Shown in pieces: positions 10,266 through 19,486 of a DNA stretch of 64,000 nucleotides. The translations under genes and the position numbers were made by a program. Position 1 is the first letter of the stretch, and every line of letters starts with the position of its first letter. The notes beneath the pieces were generated by a model. The model was given only the letters and a program-made list of their open reading frames with translations, had not been told where the DNA came from and made no database searches. The stretch is from Aliivibrio sifiae (GTDB lineage: Bacteria; Pseudomonadota; Gammaproteobacteria; Enterobacterales; Vibrionaceae): the NCBI RefSeq assembly GCF_002954705.1, contig NZ_MSCO01000004.1, positions 1-64,000 on the forward strand. Reading direction: 5' to 3'.

Positions 10266-10302
10266 GAAAAATGCCCACAGCTATTTAGTTGTGGGTATTT
10301 TT
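10266..10302. terminator. Convergent terminator between rep and the cytochrome c5 gene
   Basis: A long stem of about 16 bp (two G-U pairs) around TGCCCACAGC has an A-run on its left and a T-run on its right, so it can work in both directions. Confidence 0.85.
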
Positions 10303-10333
10303 GATTAACTTATTTGTTTGGATTAAGTCAGTC

Positions 10334-10756
10334 TTAATTTACTAACCCTTTAACTAGGTAATTAATTGCATCGACAACTTCGTCATCAGTACAATTCATA
10401 CAAGTACCACGAGCAGGCATCGCATTAAAGCCATTAAGAGCGTGCTCTTTTAATACGTCCATGCCTTTTGCTATACGTGGGGCCCAATCTGCTGCATTTT
10501 GAGTTTTTGGTGCACCAGCAGCTCCAGTTGAGTGGCAAGCAGTACAAAATGTTTTGTATACTTGCTCCCCTGAGCGAGGTCCTGTCGGCTCTTCAACCAC
10601 AGGAACGTCACTTGCTAGGTAAACTTGACCTACAGGCTTAATTCGTTCAGCTATTGCATCATCAGAGTTACCCGCTGCAAAAGAGGTAGTTGAAAAAGTT
10701 AATGCAGCAACCGTTGCAATAATGATGTTACGAATAGATTTTTCCATAAAGCTCAC
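10334..10756 (-). CDS. Cytochrome c5-type periplasmic c-type cytochrome
   Basis: This is a monoheme electron carrier exported to the periplasm. A signal peptide ends near TTSFAA (about residue 28). The heme attachment site is CTACH (about residues 71-75), and the second cysteine pair characteristic of cytochrome c5 is in GTCMNCTDDEVVDAINYLV, after the axial methionine segment FNAMPARG. The start is GTG at 10756 with GGAG six bases upstream. An ATG three codons later (10747) is an alternative with a weaker site. It is monocistronic. Confidence 0.88.
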   Translation of the reverse strand: MSFMEKSIRNIIIATVAALTFSTTSFAAGNSDDAIAERIKPVGQVYLASDVPVVEEPTGPRSGEQVYKTFCTACHSTGAAGAPKTQNAADWAPRIAKGMDVLKEHALNGFNAMPARGTCMNCTDDEVVDAINYLVKGLVN

Positions 10757-10977
10757 TTTCCACTCCCAGTTATTATTATTGGCTTCAGCCCATTTTATTG
10801 TATTTACCCAGTTGAAAAGCGAACTTAATAAAATAGCCGCGTTAACTTTGTGTAAACATTGAGTGAGTATATCTGCTTAAATTGTTGCAATAAACCACTA
10901 GAGCTAAAGAAAATGAGGATAAATAGGTAGAAATTGTTGAAAAAGAGACCAAACGATAAAAAAAGTAAAAAAAACAC

Positions 10978-11006
10978 TAGACGCAGGTCACGCAGATCCG
11001 TATTAT
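10978..11006 (+). promoter_or_regulatory. Promoter of the tRNA operon
   Basis: TAGACG at 10978-10983 and TATTAT at 11001-11006 are separated by 17 bases and followed by a GC-rich discriminator (CCTCTCCGCC). That is the architecture of stringently controlled stable-RNA promoters. The first tRNA begins 22 bases after the -10 element. Confidence 0.7.
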
Positions 11007-11027
11007 TCCTCTCCGCCGATAGGGTAT

Positions 11028-11104
<77 letters not shown>

Positions 11105-11139
11105 TCCGGAATATAAATTAAAGGCGAAAAAAAGTAGTG

Positions 11140-11215
11140 GTGGCTATAGCTCAGTTGGTAGAGCCCTGGATTGTGATTCCGGTGGTCGCGAGTTCGAATC
11201 TCGTTAGCCACCCCA
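11140..11215 (+). tRNA. tRNA-His (anticodon GTG), copy 1
   Basis: The acceptor stem GTGGCTA pairs with TAGCCAC, followed by discriminator C and CCA. An extra G lies at 11139, as required for G-1 of histidine tRNA. The anticodon loop is TTGTGAT. It is identical to the copy at 11420. Confidence 0.96.
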
Positions 11216-11300
11216 TTATTTTGGTAACCAAGTTTTATGTAGTGAATAAGGTTTCCAGTTTTGATTCAAGAAACACCCCAAGAATCGAAACGAAATTTGT

Positions 11301-11377
<77 letters not shown>

Positions 11378-11419
11378 CTATTTCAATAATCGCAATAGCG
11401 GTTATATAAAAAATTAGTG

Positions 11420-11495
11420 GTGGCTATAGCTCAGTTGGTAGAGCCCTGGATTGTGATTCCGGTGGTCGCGAGTTCGAATCTCGTTAGCCACCCCA
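11420..11495 (+). tRNA. tRNA-His (anticodon GTG), copy 2
   Basis: Its sequence is identical to the tRNA-His at 11140-11215, again with a G immediately upstream. It is part of the second His-Pro unit. Confidence 0.96.
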
Positions 11496-11564
11496 TTAAT
11501 TTTGGTAACTGTAAAAGCAGTTTCCCTTTTGATTCATTTATACCCCAAGAATCAAATAAAAGCT

Positions 11565-11641
<77 letters not shown>

Positions 11642-11647
11642 CATTTG

Positions 11648-11678
11648 AAAGCCTCGTCAGAAATGACGAGGCTTTTTT
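11648..11678 (+). terminator. Terminator of the tRNA operon
   Basis: A perfect 9-bp GC-rich stem (11651-11659 with 11664-11672) has a GAAA loop and a T-run. Confidence 0.93.
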
Positions 11679-12199
11679 CATTTCTGCTTTATATTATTCT
11701 TATCTTCATCACAAAATCGCTATTTTACATTACGTTCTATGCCTCATTTCTTTCTTTTTTCTTTGAGTTCCAACTGCTTCTATTTATCTTTATTTTGATA
11801 GCTTGCACTGATTATTTATAGTTAAATCAATATAAAACACTGACTTTTACTTCTAATTCCAATTAAAAAGTTGTTTTAAATGTTAAATTTATTTTTGTCT
11901 ATTTATCTAAAGTGAGATGGGTTTTAGATAAATCACTATCTTAGTAGTTTATTTTTAACTGTATGTTTTATTTGGTTGTTATTGCTATTTAAAATAGTTC
12001 TTCATATTAGGCTAGGTTACGTAAAGTGAATTTTTATTCAATATATTGGCATGTATTAGTTTTATACTCTTTGATTGTTGCTTTTTTGTGAACAATTGAC
12101 TACATTGGTGTCCTAGTCAAGTTACAGTACTTATTGCTGTTTCGAATGGAATCAATGTGCAGACAGGGCAGGATGCTGCCGAGTAGTCGGAGTCTGATA
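11679..12199. other. 520-base AT-rich gap before the peptide transporter operon
   Basis: No convincing gene was found. The segment is strongly AT-rich and contains a perfect 11-bp inverted repeat (ATTTATCTAAA at 11901-11911 with its complement at 11923-11933). A TTGACT element lies about 100 bases before the transporter ATPase start. It presumably carries the promoter and leader of the ABC transporter operon. Confidence 0.5.
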
Positions 12200-13915
12200 A
12201 TGTCACTTTTAGAAGTTAAAAATTTACGTATCGAATATCCATCTCGTCATGGGGTTCATGCCGCGGTTAAGTCGCTGTCGTTTTCAATAGAACGCGGTGA
12301 GATTGTTGGTGTTGTTGGAGAGTCTGGTGCAGGTAAGTCAACTGTCGGTAATGCTGTAATTGATTTATTAAGCCCTCCAGGTGTTATTGCTGGAGGTGAG
12401 GTATTTCTTGATGGCGAAAAAATATCAGGTCTAACAACAGAAGATATGCGTAAAGTTAGAGGTTCTAAAATTGGTTTTATTTTCCAAGACCCAATGACCT
12501 CGTTAAACCCTTTATTTACGGTTGAGCAACAGTTAACCGAAACCATTCATGCCAATTTAAAAATGTCATCTGGAGAAGCTTATGCGAGAGCATTATCTTT
12601 GATGGAGCAAGTTGGTATTCCGCAACCTGAAAATCGCTTAAAACAATATCCACACCAATTTTCAGGTGGCATGCGTCAACGTGTTGTTATTGCAATAGCA
12701 TTAGCCGGTGAACCGGACCTTATTATTGCCGATGAACCGACTACAGCCCTAGATGTTTCGATTCAAGATCAAATCTTAAGTCTTATCCGAGATCTTTGTG
12801 TTAAGAAAAACGTAGGTTGTATGCTTGTTACTCATGATATGGGGGTTGTATCAAATGTAACGGATAAAGTCGCGGTAATGTACCGTGGTGATTTGGTTGA
12901 GTTTGGTAAGACAGAGAAAGTATTAGGTAATCCTGATCACTCATACACTCGTAGTTTGATTTCTGCGGTTCCTCGCTCTGATGTTAAGTTAGAACGTTTC
13001 CCGTTAGTGAGCTATATCGAAGAAGCTGTTCAACACGACCCTATTGATGTAAAGAATCATTGGTTAGGTCAAAGCCAAGATCAGCGTGAATACGTAGGGC
13101 CGTTATTAAAGGTAGAAAATGTAAATTTACGATTTATAACGAAAGACTCATTTTTCGAAAGTCGCCGTGAATACGTTCAAGCCTCTAATAATGTTAGCTT
13201 TGAAATTCATGAAGGGGAAACATTCGGCCTTGTTGGTGAGTCTGGTTCAGGTAAATCTACCATTGCCCGTATTATCTCTGGTTTATATCCGCCTAATTCC
13301 GGTTCTGTTATTTTTGAAGGCATTGACCTTACAGCGTTGAAATCAGAAAAAGAGCGCCGTCCTATGCGCCGTCAAATGCAAATGGTGTTCCAAAACCCTT
13401 ATACGTCGATGAATCCTCGTATGAAAATTTTCGATATCATTGCAGAACCGATCCGTTTTCATAAGCTAACGCGTTCAGAATCAGAAACGCAACAGATCGT
13501 TAATGATCTTTTGGATCATGTTGGTTTGGGAAGAATGGCTGCATTGAAGTATCCACATGAATTTTCTGGTGGTCAACGCCAACGTATTTCTATTGCTAGA
13601 GCATTAGCAACGCGCCCACGTCTACTTATTTGTGATGAACCTACATCTGCTTTGGATGTATCAGTTCAAGCTCAAATCCTCAACCTATTAAAAGATTTAC
13701 AAGATGAGTTAAACCTAACCATGTTGTTTATCAGTCATGATTTACCTGTTATTCGCCAAATGTGTGATCGTGTCGGTGTAATGCAAATGGGAACACTTTT
13801 AGAAGTGGCTCCAACGGAAAATCTTTATACCAACCCACAGCACGAATATAGCAAGCAATTGATTTCGCTTATGCCTGAGTTTAAAGGGTTAAGAGATGAT
13901 CTAGCAGCGGTTTAA
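12200..13915 (+). CDS. Peptide ABC transporter, fused double ATPase subunit
   Basis: Two OppD/OppF-like nucleotide-binding domains are fused in one 571-residue chain. Walker A motifs are GESGAGKST (about 40-48) and GESGSGKST (about 355-363). Signature sequences are FSGGMRQRV and FSGGQRQRI, and Walker B motifs are LIIADEPT and LLICDEPT. It powers uptake through the two permeases further downstream. A longer frame opens at 12134, but ATG 12200 has GGAG seven bases upstream and begins at the family N-terminus MSLLEVKNL. It is the first gene of a four-gene transporter operon. Confidence 0.92.
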   Translation: MSLLEVKNLRIEYPSRHGVHAAVKSLSFSIERGEIVGVVGESGAGKSTVGNAVIDLLSPPGVIAGGEVFLDGEKISGLTTEDMRKVRGSKIGFIFQDPMTSLNPLFTVEQQLTETIHANLKMSSGEAYARALSLMEQVGIPQPENRLKQYPHQFSGGMRQRVVIAIALAGEPDLIIADEPTTALDVSIQDQILSLIRDLCVKKNVGCMLVTHDMGVVSNVTDKVAVMYRGDLVEFGKTEKVLGNPDHSYTRSLISAVPRSDVKLERFPLVSYIEEAVQHDPIDVKNHWLGQSQDQREYVGPLLKVENVNLRFITKDSFFESRREYVQASNNVSFEIHEGETFGLVGESGSGKSTIARIISGLYPPNSGSVIFEGIDLTALKSEKERRPMRRQMQMVFQNPYTSMNPRMKIFDIIAEPIRFHKLTRSESETQQIVNDLLDHVGLGRMAALKYPHEFSGGQRQRISIARALATRPRLLICDEPTSALDVSVQAQILNLLKDLQDELNLTMLFISHDLPVIRQMCDRVGVMQMGTLLEVAPTENLYTNPQHEYSKQLISLMPEFKGLRDDLAAV

Positions 13916-13979
13916 ACCGTCTAATAATAAGTATAAATACAACAAATTAGGGATAAATTCCCGCATAAGGAGTTATGCA

Positions 13980-15533
13980 ATGAAAACCATGAAGACAAAA
14001 TTAGCTATCGCACTTATGGCTGCTGGCCTAAGTTTTAGTGCGGCAGCTGCTGACATTACTGTTGCTTACGATGCCGATCCAGTATCACTTGATCCACATG
14101 AGCAATTGTCTGGCGGTACACTACAACTTTCTCATATGGTGTTTGATCCCCTAGTGCGTTATACGCAGTCATTTGATTTTGAACCACGTCTTGCTGAAAA
14201 GTGGGAACGTATTGATGAAAAAACATTCCGTTTTAATTTACGTAAAGGCGTTAAGTTTCATTCAGGTAATGAGATGATGGCTGACGATGTTGTTTGGACG
14301 TTTGATCGTCTAAAAGACTCTCCTGATTTTAAAGCGATTTTCGAACCTTATGAAAAGCTAGTTAAAATTGATGATTACACGGTTGAACTTGTTTCTAAAG
14401 GCGCTTATCCGTTAGTTCTGCAGACAGCAACATACCTTTTCCCAATGGACAGCAAGTTCTATTCTGGTAAAACAGAAAATGGTAAAGATAAGTCTGAAAT
14501 TGTAAAACACGGTAATTCATTCGCTTCAACACACATTTCTGGTACGGGTCCATTTGTTGTTAAATCTCGTGAGCAAGGCGTAAAAGTTGTTTTTGATCGT
14601 TTTGATGGTTACTGGGATAAAAACTCTCCAGGTAATGTAGACGAATTAACTCTTGTTCCAATTAAAGAAAATGCAACGCGTGTTGCAGCTCTTTTTTCTG
14701 GTGATGTTGATGTCATAGCTCCTGTGGCCCCAAATGATCACAAGCGAGTAAAAAATACCAAAGGTATTGATTTAGTTACGCTACCAGGAACTCGTTTGAT
14801 TTCCTTTCAAATGAACCAAACAAGTAATGAAGCACTAAAAGATGTACGTGTTCGTCAGGCAATCGTTCATGCAATTAATAACGAGGGCATCGTTAAGAAA
14901 ATCATGAAAGGTTTTGCTACTGCAGCTGGCCAACAAGGACCTTCAGGTTATTCTGGTTATGATGCTGACTTAGTTCCACGTTATGATCTTAAGAAAGCAA
15001 AAGAGCTAATGAAAGAAGCGGGTTACGAGAATGGCTTTAAACTTAGCATGATGGCGCCAAATAACCGTTACGTAAATGATGCAAAAATTGCTCAAGCTGC
15101 TGCGGCAATGCTGTCTAAAATTGGCATTAAAGTTGATTTAAAAACTTTACCAAAAGCGCAATATTGGCCTGAGTTTGATTTATGTTCAGCGGACATGATG
15201 ATGATTGGTTGGCATTCGGATACAGAAGATTCAGCGAATTTCTCTGAGTTCCTAACAATGACGCGTAATGAAGAAACTGGTAAAGGTCAGTACAACTGTG
15301 GTCATTATTCAAACCCTGAAGTTGACCGTTTAGTCGAAGCGGCAAATGTAGAAACTGATCCAGCTAAGCGTAGCCAAATGCTAAAAACAGTAGAAGATAC
15401 ACTGTATAACGATGCTGCGTTTGTTCCACTACATTGGCAAAACCTTGCATGGGGTGCGAAATCTAACATTGATATCAAACCAATCGTAAATGCAATGGAA
15501 TACCCATACTTTGGCGACCTAGTTGTTAAATAG
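13980..15533 (+). CDS. Peptide ABC transporter, periplasmic binding protein
   Basis: This is a family 5 (DppA/OppA-like) solute-binding protein of 517 residues. A signal peptide ends at FSAAAA (about residues 18-23). The SBP_bac_5 motifs DPHEQLSG and LRKGVKFHSGNEMMADDVVWTFDR are present. Ligand is probably short peptides, but this cannot be settled from sequence. AAGGAG lies 7 bases upstream of ATG. A weak hairpin separates it from the permease genes and may allow it to be made in excess. Confidence 0.92.
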   Translation: MKTMKTKLAIALMAAGLSFSAAAADITVAYDADPVSLDPHEQLSGGTLQLSHMVFDPLVRYTQSFDFEPRLAEKWERIDEKTFRFNLRKGVKFHSGNEMMADDVVWTFDRLKDSPDFKAIFEPYEKLVKIDDYTVELVSKGAYPLVLQTATYLFPMDSKFYSGKTENGKDKSEIVKHGNSFASTHISGTGPFVVKSREQGVKVVFDRFDGYWDKNSPGNVDELTLVPIKENATRVAALFSGDVDVIAPVAPNDHKRVKNTKGIDLVTLPGTRLISFQMNQTSNEALKDVRVRQAIVHAINNEGIVKKIMKGFATAAGQQGPSGYSGYDADLVPRYDLKKAKELMKEAGYENGFKLSMMAPNNRYVNDAKIAQAAAAMLSKIGIKVDLKTLPKAQYWPEFDLCSADMMMIGWHSDTEDSANFSEFLTMTRNEETGKGQYNCGHYSNPEVDRLVEAANVETDPAKRSQMLKTVEDTLYNDAAFVPLHWQNLAWGAKSNIDIKPIVNAMEYPYFGDLVVK

Positions 15534-15552
15534 TCATTAAACAAAAATAAGT

Positions 15553-15591
15553 AGGTTGCTTTGAATGAATCAAGGCAGCCTTTATTTTATA
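15553..15591 (+). terminator. Intra-operon attenuator-like hairpin after the binding-protein gene
   Basis: A 12-bp stem with two G-U pairs (15553-15564 with 15570-15581) is followed by a T-rich tract. It sits between the binding-protein and first permease genes, so partial termination or 3'-end protection is likely. Confidence 0.6.
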
Positions 15592-15666
15592 CCCACAGCA
15601 ATAACAACAATGTGTTAGGCATGAAAATAATCATGTCATTCTTAGGATAGATTAAGGGGACAAGGA

Positions 15667-16644
15667 ATGTTTACGTTTCTGGTCAAGCGCCTGTTTCAGG
15701 CACTGATAGTGATGTTTGTGATCAGTCTGGTTGCGTTTTCCATTCAAGATAACTTGGGTGACCCGTTACGTGAATTGGTTGGACAATCAGTTTCAGAAGC
15801 AGAGCGTCAAGCTCTGAGAGATGATCTTGGGTTAAATGACCCATTCATTACAAAGTATACTCGTTTTATTACTAATGCGGTTCAAGGTGATTTGGGCACG
15901 TCTTATTTCTTCAAAAAACCAGCAGTTGAGGTCATCCTTGATAAGCTCGTTGCAACCCTTGAGTTAGTACTGGGTTCTGCGGTTATCATTATATTTCTCT
16001 CAATCCCTCTGGGCGTATATTCGGCGATTCATCCAAAAAGTTTTTTTACTAAAGCCATTATGGCGTTCAGTAGCATTGGTATATCGATCCCTGTCTTCTT
16101 AACCGCAATAATGCTGATGTATGTTTTTTCAATTGAATTGAATTGGCTTCCGTCTTATGGACGTGGAGATACCTATAATTTACTTGGTTGGGAATCAGGT
16201 TTTTTTACTATTGATGGTTTAGCTCACTTAGTATTACCTTGTATTTCATTAGCTTCCATTATGTTACCCCTATTTATTCGTTTGGTGCGTTCAGAAATGC
16301 TTGAAGTATTGAGTTCTGAGTACATTAAGTTTTCAAAAGCTAAAGGTGTCGCAACGAATAAAATTTATTATCAGCACGCATTAAAAAATACCATGTTGCC
16401 TGTCTTGACGGTTGGTGGTGTTCAAATTGGTACTATGGTGGCATATACAATTTTAACTGAAACTGTTTTTCAGTGGCCGGGAACAGGCTCTTTATTCTTA
16501 GAGGCGATTAACCGTGTAGATACTCCTTTGATTACCGCTTACGTTATCTTTGTCGGGTTGATCTTCGTCGTAACGAATACGATTGTTGATTTATTATATG
16601 GACTAATTAACCCAACCGTAGATATTACAGGTAAAGGAGCGTAA
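15667..16644 (+). CDS. Peptide ABC transporter, permease 1 (DppB type)
   Basis: This inner-membrane permease has 325 residues with about six helices, the first at residues 9-29. The ATPase-contact EAA motif is the stretch EYIKFSKAKGVATNKIYYQHALKN at about 218-241. It is co-transcribed with the second permease, whose start lies two bases after this stop. Confidence 0.93.
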   Translation: MFTFLVKRLFQALIVMFVISLVAFSIQDNLGDPLRELVGQSVSEAERQALRDDLGLNDPFITKYTRFITNAVQGDLGTSYFFKKPAVEVILDKLVATLELVLGSAVIIIFLSIPLGVYSAIHPKSFFTKAIMAFSSIGISIPVFLTAIMLMYVFSIELNWLPSYGRGDTYNLLGWESGFFTIDGLAHLVLPCISLASIMLPLFIRLVRSEMLEVLSSEYIKFSKAKGVATNKIYYQHALKNTMLPVLTVGGVQIGTMVAYTILTETVFQWPGTGSLFLEAINRVDTPLITAYVIFVGLIFVVTNTIVDLLYGLINPTVDITGKGA

Positions 16645-16646
16645 TC

Positions 16647-17588
16647 ATGAACACTACAACTAACCACGTTCCAACTCGTTGGGAGCGATTTAAATCTTCA
16701 GATTTTTTGTATTATTTTTTACGCGACAAAGTGGCAATGTTTAGTTTTGCTGTCTTTTTGGTCTTTGTTCTGGGGGCATTACTTTCACCAGTTATTGCTC
16801 CAAGTAATCCATATGATCTTAGTTCAATTGATATTATGGATTCAGAGTTACCTCCTTCTGGGATGGAAGAGGGAGATGAACGCTTTCTTTTAGGCACTGA
16901 TGACCAAGGTCGTGATGTATTGTCGACCATTCTTTATGGCTCGCGTTTATCATTAACGATTGGCTTCTTAGCTGTAGCAGTACAACTGACATTAGGTATT
17001 ATTATTGGCTTATCTGCAGGTTATTTCGGTGGTCGAATAGATAGCTTTTTAATGCGATTTGCTGATGTGCAGTTGTCTTTTTCAACCATGATGGTTGCAA
17101 TCATTGTTTCTGCTATCTTTAAAGCCAGTTTTGGAACAGAGTTTTTTAGTCAATATGCCGTCGTAATGTTGGTGGTTATTATCGGTATTGCTGAATGGCC
17201 ACAATACGCACGTACAATCCGTGCGTCAGTATTGGCTGAGAAGAAGAAAGAATACGTAGAAGCAGCGAAAGTGATGGGCTTTCGTTCTCCGAGAATCATG
17301 TTCCGTCATATTCTGCCTAACTGCTTATCTCCAATTTTAGTTATATCTACAGTACAAATTGCCAATGCGATTATGTCTGAAGCTGCGTTGTCTTTCTTAG
17401 GTTTAGGTTTACCGGTAGACCAACCCTCATTAGGTTCATTAATCAGTATTGGATTTAATTATATTTTCTCTGGTTCATGGTGGATTACCGCTTTCCCTGG
17501 ATTAGTTTTGGTTACTTTAGTCTTGGTAATTAATTTACTTGGTGATTGGTTAAGAGATGTATTTAATCCTAAAATCTATAAAGGTTAA
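16647..17588 (+). CDS. Peptide ABC transporter, permease 2 (DppC type)
   Basis: This is the partner permease, 313 residues. An N-terminal OppC-type segment precedes helix 1 (about 32-52). The conserved LLGTDDQGRDVLSTILYGSR and the EAA-type loop EYVEAAKVMGFRSPRIMFRHILPN are clear. AGGAG precedes ATG by about 8 bases. It is the last gene of the operon and is followed by a strong terminator. Confidence 0.93.
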   Translation: MNTTTNHVPTRWERFKSSDFLYYFLRDKVAMFSFAVFLVFVLGALLSPVIAPSNPYDLSSIDIMDSELPPSGMEEGDERFLLGTDDQGRDVLSTILYGSRLSLTIGFLAVAVQLTLGIIIGLSAGYFGGRIDSFLMRFADVQLSFSTMMVAIIVSAIFKASFGTEFFSQYAVVMLVVIIGIAEWPQYARTIRASVLAEKKKEYVEAAKVMGFRSPRIMFRHILPNCLSPILVISTVQIANAIMSEAALSFLGLGLPVDQPSLGSLISIGFNYIFSGSWWITAFPGLVLVTLVLVINLLGDWLRDVFNPKIYKG

Positions 17589-17603
17589 TCATAGCTAACT
17601 AAT

Positions 17604-17636
17604 AAAAAGCGATGATTTAGTCATCGCTTTTTTTTC
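17604..17636 (+). terminator. Terminator of the peptide transporter operon
   Basis: A perfect 12-bp stem (17604-17615 with 17621-17632) has a five-base loop and a long T-run. Confidence 0.93.
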
Positions 17637-17825
17637 ATTTGTAAAACATAAACAATGTCTTACAGATAAGGAAATTTCGCTTGTTTTATTGTTTTTCTGG
17701 CTTATTTACCGCTTTTACTGGTAATAATTTGCTCAGTTGTTAGGATCATAAGGTGTGTTTAAATATTTTAAAGCGAGTATTTGAATTAAACCAAAACAGA
17801 GAGCTAAGGCTCGAAGTGAGGAATA

Positions 17826-19406
17826 ATGAGTAGAAATAAGGACAAGTACAGTATAGATAATACAGATTATACTGTTGGACAGGATAACGTTCAAAAATGG
17901 GGATTGGATATTCATAACTCCGTCTTCGGTATTAGTGCTGGCTTGATTGCACTCTTCTTAATAGCAGTTGCAGTGACGGATCCTGAAACTGCAAAAACAG
18001 TGCTAAATGGTTTGAAATTACAGATTATCAATGCATTTGATGGTTTGTTTATGTGGTCAGCGAATATCTTTGTTATTTTCTGTTTAGCATTGATTGTCTC
18101 ACCATTTGGTAAAATTCGTCTTGGTGGTGATAAAGCAAAACCTGATTACTCGATGGTCTCTTGGATCGCGATGTTATTTGCTGCTGGCATGGGTATTGGT
18201 CTTATGTTTTGGGGTGTATCAGAACCGGTTGCTTACTTTACTGGTTGGTTTGAAACACCACTAGGCGTTGAAGCGTATACACCGGAAGCAAAACAATTAG
18301 CACTTGGTGCAACCATGTTCCATTGGGGTATTCATCCATGGGCTATTTATGGTGTTGTTGCCTTGTCATTAGCTTTCTTTTCTTACAATAAAGGCTTACC
18401 ACTTTCTATGCGCTCAATCTTCTATCCAATTTTAGGAGATCGCACATGGGGATGGCCCGGTCATATTGTTGATATTCTTGCTGTTCTAGCAACGTTATTT
18501 GGTCTTGCTACCTCTTTAGGTCTTGGTGCTCAACAAGCAGCAAGTGGCTTCCAACATGTGTTTGGAATTGAAGGTGGATTAGGTTTACAAGTCGCGATTA
18601 TTTTCATTGTTACCTTGCTTGCTGTTGTTTCAGTAATGCGTGGTATTGATGGTGGTGTAAAAGTCATCAGTAACATTAATATGATTATTGCGATTGTATT
18701 AGTTGTTTTTGTTGCTTTGGTTTCATTTTCTGTCTCGATGGGGACGATTCCAACGACAGTTATGGGCTACATTGAAAATATTATTCCATTAAGTAATCCA
18801 CACGGTCGTGGTGATCAAGCGTGGATGCACGGTTGGACTGTTACTTATTGGGCGTGGTGGATTTCATGGTCTCCATTTGTAGGTATGTTTATTGCTCGAG
18901 TATCTCGTGGTCGTACTGTTCGTGAGTTCTTGATTGCAGTATTAGTTGTACCAACTGTATTTACCGTGCTTTGGATGTCTACGTTTGGTGGTGTTGCGAT
19001 TGATCAGGTGATCAATCATGTAGGTACCTTAGGCTCTGAAGGGTTAACGGATGTCTCTCTAGCTATGTTCCAAATGTTTGATGCTCTACCTATGGGGAAT
19101 ATTCTTTCTCTGATCGCGGTTGTGCTAGTGTTGGTATTCTTTATCACCTCATCAGATTCGGGTTCATTAGTTATCGATAGCATTACTGCTGGTGGTAAAG
19201 TTGATGCGCCTGTACCACAACGAGTGTTCTGGGCATTTATGGAAGGGGCAATTGCAGTTGCTCTGCTATGGGTTGGTGGTACTCAAGCAATTGAGGCTCT
19301 TCAAGCTGGGGCTATTTCAACAGCCTTACCATTCACCATTATATTGCTTGTCATGTGTGTGAGTTTACTTATGGGTATGAGAACTGAGAAACATAACCGT
19401 TCTTAA
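17826..19406 (+). CDS. BCCT-family betaine/choline/carnitine-type transporter
   Basis: This is a secondary transporter of quaternary ammonium compounds, 526 residues with about twelve helices. The glycine-rich stretch AAGMGIGLMFWGVSEPV (about 115-131) resembles that of the sodium-coupled members such as BetP. The aromatic substrate box is in helix 8, YWAWWISWSPFVGMFIARVSRGRTVREF (read in two parts, about 340-367). There is no long regulatory tail. Osmoprotectant uptake is the likely role, but the substrate is not fixed by sequence. GTGAGG lies just before ATG. It is monocistronic with its own terminator. Confidence 0.93.
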   Translation: MSRNKDKYSIDNTDYTVGQDNVQKWGLDIHNSVFGISAGLIALFLIAVAVTDPETAKTVLNGLKLQIINAFDGLFMWSANIFVIFCLALIVSPFGKIRLGGDKAKPDYSMVSWIAMLFAAGMGIGLMFWGVSEPVAYFTGWFETPLGVEAYTPEAKQLALGATMFHWGIHPWAIYGVVALSLAFFSYNKGLPLSMRSIFYPILGDRTWGWPGHIVDILAVLATLFGLATSLGLGAQQAASGFQHVFGIEGGLGLQVAIIFIVTLLAVVSVMRGIDGGVKVISNINMIIAIVLVVFVALVSFSVSMGTIPTTVMGYIENIIPLSNPHGRGDQAWMHGWTVTYWAWWISWSPFVGMFIARVSRGRTVREFLIAVLVVPTVFTVLWMSTFGGVAIDQVINHVGTLGSEGLTDVSLAMFQMFDALPMGNILSLIAVVLVLVFFITSSDSGSLVIDSITAGGKVDAPVPQRVFWAFMEGAIAVALLWVGGTQAIEALQAGAISTALPFTIILLVMCVSLLMGMRTEKHNRS

Positions 19407-19425
19407 TTTTTTAGTGAACAAACAA

Positions 19426-19465
19426 TAAAAAGCCGATGAGAGATAATCTTCATCGGCTTTTTTGT
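19426..19465. terminator. Terminator after the BCCT transporter gene
   Basis: A 13-bp stem (19426-19438 with 19450-19462) is flanked by an A-run and a T-run. It can serve both the transporter and the converging exonuclease operon. Confidence 0.88.
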
Positions 19466-19486
19466 TTTTAGGTTGAACGGTTTTTA

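Noticed and set aside
12134-12199. 22-codon N-terminal extension of the transporter ATPase
   Set aside because: No ribosome site for the upstream start, Cys/Arg-rich atypical sequence, and a good GGAG site for ATG 12200.
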